A stretch of DNA of 64,000 nucleotides. Origin: Candidatus Accumulibacter iunctus. Lineage in GTDB: Bacteria > Pseudomonadota > Gammaproteobacteria > Burkholderiales > Rhodocyclaceae. The stretch covers positions 95,313 to 159,312 of the forward strand of contig DDUX01000154.1 of the NCBI GenBank assembly GCA_002345025.1. Reading direction: 5' to 3'. This document shows, one piece after another, positions 34,820-45,865 of the stretch. A program made the translations under genes and the position numbers. Each line of letters opens with the position of its first letter. Positions within the stretch are counted from its first letter, which is position 1. The notes below the pieces were generated by a model. That model saw nothing but the letters and a program-made list of their open reading frames with translations. It was not told where the DNA came from and did not search any database.

Positions 34820-35530
34820 TCAGAGCGCCCCGGCGAGCACCTGATTCAGCCAGTTGCCGACGTCTTCGAGTTCCTCGAGGCAGACCGAGTGCGCGGTCGC
34901 GTAGCCATGCCACTGCAGTTTGTAGCCGTGCGCCTGCAGGAGCTTGCCGGAGCGCTTGCCGAAATCGTAGGGGATGACCGGGTCTGCGCGGCCATGTGCC
35001 ATGAAGATCGGTACGTCACTGTTGGCCGGGTGCGCTTCGTTGGTCAGGGTGTCCGCTTGCGGCAGATAGCAGGAAAGCGCCAGGATCCCGGCCAGCCGCC
35101 GCGAGTGGCGCAGACCGGTGTGCAAGGCAATGACGCCACCCTGGGAGAAGCCGGCAAGCACGATTCGCCCGTCCGGAATGCCGCGTGAATTCTCGCGCGC
35201 GAGCAGGGCCTCGATCTGTCGTGCCGATTCCCGAACGTGCTCGCCTTCTTCGCGTCCTGGCGCAAAATCGGGCGAGACGATGTCGTACCAGGCGCGCATC
35301 ACGAAGCCGCCATTGATCGTGACCGGCCGCATGGGGGCGTGCGGGAAGACGAAGCGCAAGGCGGGCAGCTGATCGAAGTCGAATTCGTCGACAATCGGCT
35401 CGAAGTCGTGCCCGTCGGCTCCAAGGCCGTGCAGCCAGATGATGGCGCACTTCGGGGACTCGCCCGTCGTCCGCTCGACCGTTGGCAGAAAGGTAGCTGC
35501 GGTCGCTGCAGTTGGCTGACCGTCGATCAT
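34820..35530 (-). CDS. Carboxylesterase of the acyl-protein-thioesterase-like family
   Basis: A 236-residue cytosolic alpha/beta hydrolase of the phospholipase/carboxylesterase (EstB, APT-like) family, which cleaves short-chain esters and thioesters. The oxyanion region is WLHGLGADGHDF, the nucleophile Ser is in GFSQGGVIAL, the acid Asp in HGRADPVIPYD and the His in TAHSVCLEE. FPHAPMRPVTINGGFVMRAWYD is diagnostic of the family. The ATG at 35530 with GGAGCC upstream is preferred to 35566. Physiological substrate unknown. Confidence 0.9.
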   Translation of the reverse strand: MIDGQPTAATAATFLPTVERTTGESPKCAIIWLHGLGADGHDFEPIVDEFDFDQLPALRFVFPHAPMRPVTINGGFVMRAWYDIVSPDFAPGREEGEHVRESARQIEALLARENSRGIPDGRIVLAGFSQGGVIALHTGLRHSRRLAGILALSCYLPQADTLTNEAHPANSDVPIFMAHGRADPVIPYDFGKRSGKLLQAHGYKLQWHGYATAHSVCLEELEDVGNWLNQVLAGAL

Positions 35531-35608
35531 CGCACAAGGCTCCGGGTGGTTGTCGTCGGCCGGCATTCTAGCATCGTCGCGAGTTCCCTCGAGGTTTGCG
35601 GCGACGCT

Positions 35609-36703
35609 TCAGGACTTGCGGATCTGTGCCATCACCGCCCGCGTGATCGCCGCCGTACCGTCCTGACCGCCGAACTCGATCGGGCGGACGACCGCCAGCG
35701 CCTTCTCGACCGCGTGTTCGACGATGCGCGCGCCGTGTGCCAGCCGTGGTTCGCCATGACGGTCGGCGAGCCAGTCGAGCATCAGCGCCGCCGAGAGGAT
35801 CTGCGCCACTGGGTTGGCGATACCCTGGCCTGCGATGTCGGGCGCGCTGCCGTGGGCGGGCTGGAAGACAGCATGGTGGTCGCCGATGTCGGCCGAGGGA
35901 ACCAGACCGAGGCTGCCGACGAGGCCGGCGGCGAGATCGGACAGGATGCCGCCGAAGGCGTTCTCGGTGACCAGGACGTCGAAATCCCATGGCGCCCGTA
36001 CCAGGTTCATGGCGGTGGCGTCGACATAGGCGTGGTCCGCTTGCATCTCCGGGTGGAGCGCCGCCACTTCACAGAAGACCCGGCGAAAGAAAGCCATCGA
36101 TACCAGCGCATTGGCCTTGTCGACGCAGGTCACCCGGCCGGGCCGTCGGCGGTTCCTGGCGCGGCGGGCAGCGACCAGGAACGCGAACTCGGCGATCCGG
36201 CGACTGCCATCGCGCGAGATCGTCATCGTCTCGCTGGCCATGCTGTCGCCTTCAACGGCACCCCGCAGGCGTGGCTGCAACAGGCCCTCGCTCTGCTCTC
36301 GAACGAGGACCAGGTCAATCCGCGCCGCCCGCTTGTCGATCAGGATCCGCGGCAGGCCGGGGTAACTGCGAATCGGCCGTAGACCGGCGTAGAGGTCCAT
36401 GGATGCCCGCAGGTCGAAATGGGTCGCTATCTCGGTGCCGTCGGGATAGCGCACGTCGGGGAGACCGATGGCGCCGAAGAGAACGGCGTCTGCGCGCTTG
36501 CATTCGTCCATGCTCTGCTGCGAGAACGCGACGCCGGTCTTCTGGTAGTGTGCCGCGCCGCCTTCGAGGTGACGGAAGTCGAACGACAGGCCTCCGAGTC
36601 GCTCACGCAGGACGTCGAGGACCTGCAGGCAGGCGCCGACCACCTCGGGGCCAATGCCGTCGCCCGGAAGAACGGCGATGTGGAAGCATGGATCTCGTTT
36701 CAT
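35609..36703 (-). CDS. Isocitrate/isopropylmalate dehydrogenase family protein
   Basis: A 364-residue beta-decarboxylating dehydrogenase. It has the N-terminal VLPGDGIGPEV, the substrate-binding arginines in DLRASMDLYAGLRPIRSY, LVLVREQSEGL, the catalytic Lys in CVDKANAL and the metal/NAD region VTENAFGGILSDLAAGLVGSLG with HGSAPDIAGQGIANP. The family covers 3-isopropylmalate, isocitrate, homoisocitrate and tartrate/malate dehydrogenases. The absence of leuC/leuD next to it argues against the leucine-pathway LeuB and favours a tartrate- or isocitrate-type role. AGGAATCAACAGG precedes the ATG. Confidence 0.87.
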   Translation of the reverse strand: MKRDPCFHIAVLPGDGIGPEVVGACLQVLDVLRERLGGLSFDFRHLEGGAAHYQKTGVAFSQQSMDECKRADAVLFGAIGLPDVRYPDGTEIATHFDLRASMDLYAGLRPIRSYPGLPRILIDKRAARIDLVLVREQSEGLLQPRLRGAVEGDSMASETMTISRDGSRRIAEFAFLVAARRARNRRRPGRVTCVDKANALVSMAFFRRVFCEVAALHPEMQADHAYVDATAMNLVRAPWDFDVLVTENAFGGILSDLAAGLVGSLGLVPSADIGDHHAVFQPAHGSAPDIAGQGIANPVAQILSAALMLDWLADRHGEPRLAHGARIVEHAVEKALAVVRPIEFGGQDGTAAITRAVMAQIRKS

Positions 36704-37044
36704 CCTGTTGATTCCTTTTGTTGTTCAGCTCGGCCGGGCAACCAGCCCGCGGTCGGCCGTTGGTGGCTACCTTGCCAGGCCGCCGATGATACACCCGGCC
36801 GCCTGCGCGGCATGTGTGCCCTGCCCGTGCCGCGCAGGCGGGCCATTGCCTGTCGCGTTGCCGCCGAAGAACGGTAACCCTGAACTTTCCGCGAAAAGCC
36901 GATTGCCGGTCAAGATCCGTGCGACTGACCGGGCACTGCAGCAATGCGCCTCGCCGCCACGCTTGTCGTGGTGGTGCCGGGCGCACCGGCGTTGCGGTCC
37001 ACCGGTGCTGCAGCGGCGACGCGCTCGCCCGCCGCGGTGGCGGG
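36704..37044. other. Intergenic region with one strong hairpin
   Basis: This 340-base gap separates the 3' end of pilD from the dehydrogenase start. No coding signal is convincing. It holds a perfect 14-base inverted repeat (36799-36812 and 36828-36841, CCGCCTGCGCGGCA and its complement) around a 15-base loop. There is no T run on either side, so it is not a standard terminator, but it lies downstream of the pil operon. Confidence 0.5.
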
Positions 37045-37908
37045 TCAGAGGAGACCGACGTAGGCGCGCGTCAGCGGTTTGCCCCAGTACAGCGCCAGCA
37101 TTCCGGCAACCGCCAGATAGGGCCCGAAAGGGATCGGCACGCTACGCCCACGCCTGGCGAGGACGATCAGACCGATGCCGACCACGGCACCAAGAAAGGA
37201 CGAGAGCAGGACGGTGAGGGGCAGAAGCTGCCAGCCCAGCCAGGCACCGAGGGCAGCGAGCAGCTTGAAATCGCCGTAACCCATTCCCTCCTTGCCGGTG
37301 ACGAGCTTGAAGGCCCAGTAGACCAGCCACAGGAAGAGATAGCCGGCGGCCGCACCGATGACGGCCGACTGGAGATCGGCGAAGGTGGCTGCCAGGTTGA
37401 ACAGCAGTCCGGCCCAGAGCAGGGGCAGGGTGATCGAGTCGGGCAGCAATTGCGTGTCGAAGTCGATGCACGTCAGCGCCAGCAGACACCAGCTCAGCAG
37501 CATGGCACCGAGCGCACTCCACCCGGGCCCGAAATGATGCGCTGCGAACGCGCAGAGGAGGGCGCTGACGATCTCGACCAGCGGGTAGCGCAGCGAGATA
37601 CGAGCGCTGCAGGCGGAGCAGCGACCGCGCAGCAGGATCCAGCTGAGCACCGGTATGTTCTCGGCGGCGCTGATCGGGTGGGCACAGACCGGACAGCGCG
37701 AGCGTGGCCTGAGCAGCGAGAACGGCTCCGCTGTCGACGACGGTTCCTCGCCGCGAAGCTCGGCGCAATGCGCGCGCCAGTCGCGATCGATCATCCGTGG
37801 CAAGCGGTGGATGACGACATTGAGAAAACTGCCGACGAGCAGTCCGATCAGGCCGCTGAGGAAAGTGAAAAGCGCGGGATCGACCTCGCCGGCGAGAATT
37901 CCCGGCAT
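37045..37908 (-). CDS. pilD: Type IV prepilin peptidase/N-methyltransferase PilD
   Basis: PilD cleaves the leader of prepilins and methylates the new N-terminal Phe. The 287-residue membrane protein has the N-terminal FLSGLIGLLVGSFLNVVIHRLP, the zinc-binding tetracysteine C72-x2-C75...C97-x2-C100 and the two aspartic protease motifs, CIDFDTQLLPD and GYGDFKLLAALG. All are intact. Its start codon shares a base with the pilC stop (TGATG), so it is the last gene of pilB-pilC-pilD. The same peptidase may serve a type II secretion system if one exists. Confidence 0.96.
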   Translation of the reverse strand: MPGILAGEVDPALFTFLSGLIGLLVGSFLNVVIHRLPRMIDRDWRAHCAELRGEEPSSTAEPFSLLRPRSRCPVCAHPISAAENIPVLSWILLRGRCSACSARISLRYPLVEIVSALLCAFAAHHFGPGWSALGAMLLSWCLLALTCIDFDTQLLPDSITLPLLWAGLLFNLAATFADLQSAVIGAAAGYLFLWLVYWAFKLVTGKEGMGYGDFKLLAALGAWLGWQLLPLTVLLSSFLGAVVGIGLIVLARRGRSVPIPFGPYLAVAGMLALYWGKPLTRAYVGLL

Positions 37909-39146
37909 CAGCCGACCACAGCACCCAGCTTGAAGATCGGCAGGTACATGGCGATCACCATGCCACCGATCAGAACTCCCAGTACGACCATGATCATCGG
38001 TTCCATCAGGCTGGCGAGTGCTTCGACCGCATCGTCGACCTCCTGCTCGAAGAAGTCGGCCACCTTGCCGAGCATCGAGTCGAGAGCACCGGACTCCTCG
38101 CCGATCGCCACCATCTGATTCACCATGTTGGGGAACAGCTGGGTATTCTGCATCGCTGACGTGAGACTGGTGCCGGTGCTCACTTCATTCTGGATCTGGC
38201 GCGTGGCCGCCTTGTAAACGTAGTTGCCGGCAGCGCCACCGACCGACTCGAGAGACTCGACCAGGGGAACGCCGGCAGCGAACATGGTCGCCAGCGTCCG
38301 CGTCCAGCGGGCGATCACCGACTTGCGGATGATGTCGCCAAATACCGGCAGTCGGAGAAACAGACGGTCGAAGGCGATCTGCATCTTCTCCGAGCGCTTC
38401 CAGGTGTAGAAGAAGGTGTAGATCGACAAGCCGATGCCGCCAAACAGCAGCCACCAGTACTCGACGACGAAGTCCGACATGGCGATGACCAGCAGCGTCG
38501 GGGTCGGCAGGTCGGCGCCGAAACTCCGGAACACCTCCTTGAACGCCGGAATCACGAAAATCATGATCACCGCCGTAATGATGAAGGCAACGACGATGAT
38601 GGCCACCGGGTAGAACAGGGCTGCCTTGATCTTGGACTTGATGGCGACCATCTTTTCCTTGTAGCTGGCAAGGCGATCGAGGAGGGTTTCCAGGATGCCA
38701 GCCTGCTCACCGGCCGCCACCAGATTGCAGTACAGGGCGTCGAACTGCAGGGGGTACTTGCGGAAGGCCTGCGACAGCGAACTTCCGGTCTCGACGTCGG
38801 CCTTGATGTCGAGCAGCAGCTTGCCGACTGCCGGGTTGTCGTGGCCGCGGCCGACGATCTCGAAAGTCTGCAGCAGCGGTACCCCCGCTTTCATCATCGT
38901 CGCCAGCTGGCGGGTGAACAGCGTGATGTCCTTTTCGGTGATCTTGCGCCCACCCCGGAAGCGCTGCCGGGTAATCTTGCTGACGAGAATTCCCTGCCGT
39001 CGCAAGGTGGCCTGCACGACCGTCTGGCTGGAAGCGCGCTGCTCGCCGCGTACGACCTTGCCGGCCTTGTTTTTCCCTTCCCAGAGGAAAACGAACTCCT
39101 TGACTTCAGGTGCGATCTTCTTCGCAGGTTTTGCTGCAGTCGCCAT
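37908..39146 (-). CDS. pilC: Type IV pilus inner-membrane platform protein PilC
   Basis: A 412-residue GspF-family protein on which the pilus is assembled; it links the pilin pool to PilB and PilT. It carries two T2SSF domains, each with a conserved helical bundle (FTRQLATMMKAGVPLLQTFEI; ARWTRTLATMFAAGVPLVESLE) and membrane helices near residues 175-200, 225-245 and the C-terminus. N-terminal EFVFLWEGKNKAGKVVRGEQ is typical. It follows pilB after 13 bases and overlaps pilD by one. Confidence 0.96.
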   Translation of the reverse strand: MATAAKPAKKIAPEVKEFVFLWEGKNKAGKVVRGEQRASSQTVVQATLRRQGILVSKITRQRFRGGRKITEKDITLFTRQLATMMKAGVPLLQTFEIVGRGHDNPAVGKLLLDIKADVETGSSLSQAFRKYPLQFDALYCNLVAAGEQAGILETLLDRLASYKEKMVAIKSKIKAALFYPVAIIVVAFIITAVIMIFVIPAFKEVFRSFGADLPTPTLLVIAMSDFVVEYWWLLFGGIGLSIYTFFYTWKRSEKMQIAFDRLFLRLPVFGDIIRKSVIARWTRTLATMFAAGVPLVESLESVGGAAGNYVYKAATRQIQNEVSTGTSLTSAMQNTQLFPNMVNQMVAIGEESGALDSMLGKVADFFEQEVDDAVEALASLMEPMIMVVLGVLIGGMVIAMYLPIFKLGAVVG

Positions 39147-39159
39147 TCTTCCCTCGTCT

Positions 39160-40875
39160 TCAAGCGTTGGTGCTGCCGAGAACCTCGTCGAGAGAGGTCA
39201 GCCCTTGCTTCACTTTCAGCAAGCCGGCACGGCGAAGATCGATGACCCCCTCTTCACGCGCCTGCGCTGCGATGTCGCGCTCGGTGCCGTTGGCCATGAT
39301 GATTCGCTGGATCGCATCGGTGACCGGCATCACTTCGTAGAGGCCGACCCGTCCCTTGTAGCCGCTTCCCTTGCATCGGTCACACTCGCCCGGACCATAG
39401 AGGGCCCATGTTCCATCGAGATCGCTCTCTTCGAAGCCGGCGTTGAGCAATGTCTCGATGGGCGTGTCAAGCACCTTCTTGCAGGTACAGAGGCGACGGA
39501 CGAGTCGCTGCGCGGTGATCAGCAGAATGCTCGAGGCCAGATTGAAGGTGGGAATCCCCATGTTCATAAGGCGCGTCAGGGTTGCCGGAGCATCGTTGGT
39601 GTGCAGGGTCGACAGCACCATGTGGCCTGTCTGGGCTGCCTTGATGGCGATCTCGGCAGTTTCGATGTCGCGGATTTCGCCGACCATGATGATGTCCGGA
39701 TCCTGGCGGAGAAAGGCCTTCAGTGCAACAGGGAAGGTGAGCCCGGCCTTGTCGTCGACATTGACCTGGTTGATCCCGGGCAACGGGATCTCGGCGGGAT
39801 CCTCCGCCGTCGCGATATTGACCCCGGGTCGATTCAGAATGTTGAGGCAGGTGTACAGCGAAACCGTCTTGCCGGAACCTGTCGGGCCGGTGACCAGGAT
39901 CATGCCATAGGGCCGATGGATGGCGTCCATCAGAATCGCTTTCTGGTGTTCCTCGTAGCCGAGGGCCTCGATACCGAGGGTCGCCGTTGCCGGGTCGAGG
40001 ATCCTGAGGACGATCTTCTCACCGTACATCGTCGGCAGCGTGCTGACGCGAAAATCAATTGCCCGACTCTTCGACAGCACCAAGCGCATCCGCCCGTCCT
40101 GCGGAACCCGCTTCTCGGCAATGTTGAGACGCGAAATCACCTTGATTCGCGAAGCGATCTTCTCCTTGATCACCAACGGCGGCGCAGCCACCTCGCGCAG
40201 CACCCCGTCGGTCCGGAAGCGGATGCGGTAGCTCTTCTCGTAGGGTTCGAAATGGATGTCCGAAGCGCCTTCGCTGATCGCGTCGAGCAGCATCTTCTGA
40301 ATGAAGCGAACGACCGGCGCGTCGTCGACCTCGAGCGCGGCCGCCTCGTCCACCTTTTCGGCAGCATGCTCGTCGGTGAACTCGAGGTTGATGTCCTCGC
40401 TCGCCAGACTGCGCAGGGTTTCCTCGGTCGACTCGGAGAGCCGGGTGACGAGGGGCGCGAGCTTGTTCTCCTCGACGATGACGGGATCCACTGCCAAACC
40501 GGTCTGAAAGCGGATCTCGTCAAGCGCACGCAGGTTGGTCGGGTCCGCAATGGCGACCGCCAGGCGATTGCCGCGCTTGTGCAGCGGAACGACGCGATGC
40601 GTTGCGATCAGTTTGCGATCGATCGCGTTCTTCTGGATGTTTGCGTCGTCGAAGGCGGCCAGGTCGAGCAGCGGGTAGCCGAACTTGTCGGCGGCAAAGC
40701 GCGCCAACTCGATGAAGCTCGCCTTTCTGGCGGCAACCACCTCCTCGATCAGCGTCGTCTTCCGTGATGCCGCCTGGGCAAGCAACGATGCCGCCTCGGA
40801 TTCCTTGAGTCGGCCAGCTTGTACCAGCGCACGGGCGAAGCCGCTAAGTGGTGATTGTTGCGGATTGGCTGCCAT
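39160..40875 (-). CDS. pilB: Type IV pilus assembly ATPase PilB
   Basis: A 571-residue hexameric ATPase that powers pilus extension. It has the N-terminal MshEN/T2SSE-N domain (about 1-150), then the catalytic core with Walker A GPTGSGKTVSLY, the Asp box IATAEDPAEIPLPG, Walker B MVGEIRDIETAEIA and the His box THMVLSTLHTND-like TGHMVLSTLHTND. A zinc-binding tetracysteine (CTCKK...CDRCKG) is near the C-terminus. Length is normal. The ATG at 40875 has no strong Shine-Dalgarno. It heads pilB-pilC-pilD; pilin and retraction genes are not in the window. Confidence 0.96.
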   Translation of the reverse strand: MAANPQQSPLSGFARALVQAGRLKESEAASLLAQAASRKTTLIEEVVAARKASFIELARFAADKFGYPLLDLAAFDDANIQKNAIDRKLIATHRVVPLHKRGNRLAVAIADPTNLRALDEIRFQTGLAVDPVIVEENKLAPLVTRLSESTEETLRSLASEDINLEFTDEHAAEKVDEAAALEVDDAPVVRFIQKMLLDAISEGASDIHFEPYEKSYRIRFRTDGVLREVAAPPLVIKEKIASRIKVISRLNIAEKRVPQDGRMRLVLSKSRAIDFRVSTLPTMYGEKIVLRILDPATATLGIEALGYEEHQKAILMDAIHRPYGMILVTGPTGSGKTVSLYTCLNILNRPGVNIATAEDPAEIPLPGINQVNVDDKAGLTFPVALKAFLRQDPDIIMVGEIRDIETAEIAIKAAQTGHMVLSTLHTNDAPATLTRLMNMGIPTFNLASSILLITAQRLVRRLCTCKKVLDTPIETLLNAGFEESDLDGTWALYGPGECDRCKGSGYKGRVGLYEVMPVTDAIQRIIMANGTERDIAAQAREEGVIDLRRAGLLKVKQGLTSLDEVLGSTNA

Positions 40876-41105
40876 TGTTGTTTGCGATCGGACCCTGCAA
40901 CGCGTTGTCGACCATCACATCCCGACTCCAGCGAGAGCCTCGACCGATGATGCATTGGCTGGAGGCTTTTGTAAAGAAGACTGAAGTGCGGTCAGGGTGG
41001 GGTCGTGGCGCCGCGCCTCGCCTGCCTGGCAGCCAGCGGGCCGGATCATGGGTGCAACGGTCAGCACGCCGGCGGCAGCGGATGACGGCCGTGCGATCGA
41101 TCGTC

Positions 41106-43394
<2,289 letters not shown>

Positions 43395-43788
43395 CGTGCC
43401 TCCTGACGCTGTGTCTGTCGTTGCCTGGGGCTGCAAATGTAGCCGAGCCACGGTGGTTTCAGCAAAGGGATATCGCCTCATTGCCTGGCGCAAGCGCCTG
43501 CGCCACGTCGATTGCAGCAAAAACACGACAGATCTTCCGTTGTCATGGGTAGTGCCGCCGGCGGTCGGCGACTCGCCGACCGCCGGCGTCGGTTCCACGG
43601 AACGTGTTGCGCGACCACGAGCGCGATCGCGGCGGCGCGCGGTAGCGCCCGCGCAGCGCTGCGCATCGACGAGGACCGCGCGCTGTGAACGCGGCCGCGG
43701 TAGAATGTCCGGAAAACCCGCAACCGCGATGCCATGGGGCTTTTCTCGGAGTTGCGAGAAGCGTTCGACTACCAATGGGAGATGATGA
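43395..43788. other. Divergent intergenic region between maeB and the EF-G paralogue
   Basis: A 394-base gap that must hold both promoters. Its clearest feature is a perfect palindrome at 43557-43587 (separate entry). An AT-richer stretch near 43516-43535 (GCAGCAAAAACACGACAG) could contain promoter elements, but no clear -35/-10 pair is seen. No gene is supported. Confidence 0.5.
43557..43587. repeat. Perfect 31-base palindrome (15-bp arms)
   Basis: GCCGGCGGTCGGCGA (43557-43571) and its exact complement TCGCCGACCGCCGGC (43573-43587) are separated by one base. It lies between divergent genes about 165 bases before maeB and 200 before the EF-G paralogue. No T run follows. It could be an operator, a cruciform or a REP-like element. 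Confidence 0.75.
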
Positions 43789-45837
43789 ATGGGCCAGACC
43801 GCCACCAATAACCTTCGCACTGTCGCTCTCGTCGGCCATGGCGCTGCCGGCAAGACCTCGCTTGCCGAGAGCCTGCTCGTCGCAGCCGGAGCCATCAGCA
43901 GCCGGGGAAGCGTCGAGAAGGGCAGCACAGTCTGTGACTTCGATCCGCAGGAGAAGGAACTCGGCCACTCCCTGAATTCGGCCCTGGCGAGCTTCTCCTG
44001 GCAAGGCGTGCAGGTCCACATGGTCGACACGCCGGGTTTCCCGGACTTCGCAGGGCAGGCGATCGGTGCGCTGGCGGCGGTGGACACCGCGTTGGTCGTG
44101 ATCAACGCACAGAACGGCATCGAACTGAGCAGCGAACGAATGATGCGCATGGCTGCCGCGCGTGGCGTCTGCCGGATGATCGTGATCAACAAGATCGACG
44201 CCGAGAACGTCAACCTGCCGGCGCTGGTCGCCAGCATCCGCGAGCGCTTCGGCCGCGAATGCATGCTGCTCGACCTGCCGGCCAAGCAGGGCAGCGAGGT
44301 CGTCGAGGTTCTCGGCCATGACGATGGCGACAGCGATTTCGAGTCGGTGGCGGCGGCACACCGCGCGCTGATCGACCAGATCGTCGAGGAGGACGAGGAT
44401 CTGCTGGCGCGCTACCTCGAGGAGGGTGTTGATCCGTCCCTGGAAGAACTGCATGCGCCTTTCGAGCGGGCACTGCGTGCCGGCCATCTGGTGCCGATCC
44501 TCTTCGTCTCGGCGCGGACCGGCGCCGGCATCCCGCAACTGCTCGATGTCCTCGCCCGGCTGGCGCCCAATCCGAGTGAAGGCAACCCGCCGCCGTTCTA
44601 CCGTGGCGAGCCGGGCGGTCCGAGCGAGGCCTTCCAGGCAGAGCCGGACCCGCAGAAACACGTCCTGGCGCACGTCTTCAAGGTCGTCAGCGATCCGTTC
44701 ATTGGCAAGGTGGGTGTCTTCCGCGTTCATCAGGGGACGATCCGCAAGGACTCGCAACTGTTCGTCGGCGACGGCAAGCGGCCGTTCAAGGTCGGCCACA
44801 TCTATCGCCTGCAGGGCAAGGAGTATGTCGAGGTGGACAGCCTCGTCCCCGGCGATCTGGGGGCGATTGCCAAGGTCGAGGAGATAGAGTTCGATTGCGT
44901 TCTGCATGACTCGCACGACGAGGATCACATCCATCTGGTGCCGCTCGAGTTCCCGCAACCGATGCAGGGCCTGGCGGTGCATGCGCGGCGCAAGGCTGAC
45001 GAACAGCGGCTGTTCGAGATTCTGCACAAGCTCGAGGTCGAGGATCCCTGCTTCAAGGTCGAGCGTCATCCGACAACCAACGAGACGGTCATCCGCGGCA
45101 TCGGCGAGATGCACCTGCGCGCCAAGCTCAGCCGTCTGGCACAGCAGTACAAACTGGAACTCGACACCAAGCCGCCGCAGATCGCCTATCGCGAAGCCAT
45201 CACCGCCAGCGCCGAGGGACACTGTCGGCACAAGAAGCAGAGTGGTGGGGCGGGGCAGTTTGGCGAAGTGATGCTGCGCGTTGAACCGCTTGAGCGTGGT
45301 GCCGGTTTCGAGTTCGTGGACAGCGTCAAGGGTGGCGTGATTCCCGGAGTGTTCATGGCTGCGGTCGAGAAGGGCGTCCGGCAGGCGCTCGCCGACGGTG
45401 TCGTCGCCGGCTTTCCGGTCGAGGATCTGCGGGTGGTCGTCCACGACGGCAAGTCGCACCCGGTCGACGGCAAGGACATCGCCTTCTTCACCGCTGGCCG
45501 CAAGGCAGCCGTCGAGGCGATCCGTGCGGCCAAGCCAATCATTCTCGAGCCGGTCGTCGATATCGAGATCCTGGCGCCGGATTCGATGACCGGCGATGTC
45601 ACCGGTGACCTCTCCAGCAAGCGCGGCCATCTGACCGGCACACAACCGCGTGGCGTGGGGGTCATGGCGATCAGCGGCGAGGTGCCGCTGGCGGAACTTG
45701 AAGGCTATCAGTCGCGCCTCAAGTCGCTGACGGCCGGGCAGGGGTCGTACAGCATCGCGTTTTCCCACTACGCGCAGGTGCCTCCGGCAACGCAGCAGCA
45801 ACTCGCGGCGCAGCACAAGGTCGTCGAGGAGGATTAG
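43789..45837 (+). CDS. Elongation factor G-like protein (EF-G paralogue)
   Basis: A 682-residue translational GTPase of the second, EF-G2-like subgroup. GTPase motifs are GHGAAGKTSL (G1), VDTPGFPDF (G3) and NKID (G4); domains II to V follow, with RGIGEMHLRAKLSRL in domain III, a domain IV that includes VPLPVEDLRV-like FPVEDLRVVVHDGKSHPVDG and a final domain V. The G1 loop differs from canonical EF-G (AHIDAGKTT), and the switch-I region is altered (KGSTVCDFDPQEKELGHSL), as in EF-G2 proteins that do not replace EF-G in standard elongation. GGAG precedes the ATG. plsB follows after 28 bases. Confidence 0.9.
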   Translation: MGQTATNNLRTVALVGHGAAGKTSLAESLLVAAGAISSRGSVEKGSTVCDFDPQEKELGHSLNSALASFSWQGVQVHMVDTPGFPDFAGQAIGALAAVDTALVVINAQNGIELSSERMMRMAAARGVCRMIVINKIDAENVNLPALVASIRERFGRECMLLDLPAKQGSEVVEVLGHDDGDSDFESVAAAHRALIDQIVEEDEDLLARYLEEGVDPSLEELHAPFERALRAGHLVPILFVSARTGAGIPQLLDVLARLAPNPSEGNPPPFYRGEPGGPSEAFQAEPDPQKHVLAHVFKVVSDPFIGKVGVFRVHQGTIRKDSQLFVGDGKRPFKVGHIYRLQGKEYVEVDSLVPGDLGAIAKVEEIEFDCVLHDSHDEDHIHLVPLEFPQPMQGLAVHARRKADEQRLFEILHKLEVEDPCFKVERHPTTNETVIRGIGEMHLRAKLSRLAQQYKLELDTKPPQIAYREAITASAEGHCRHKKQSGGAGQFGEVMLRVEPLERGAGFEFVDSVKGGVIPGVFMAAVEKGVRQALADGVVAGFPVEDLRVVVHDGKSHPVDGKDIAFFTAGRKAAVEAIRAAKPIILEPVVDIEILAPDSMTGDVTGDLSSKRGHLTGTQPRGVGVMAISGEVPLAELEGYQSRLKSLTAGQGSYSIAFSHYAQVPPATQQQLAAQHKVVEED

Positions 45838-45865
45838 GAGCGGCGGACGACAGCGGCGCGGGTCC

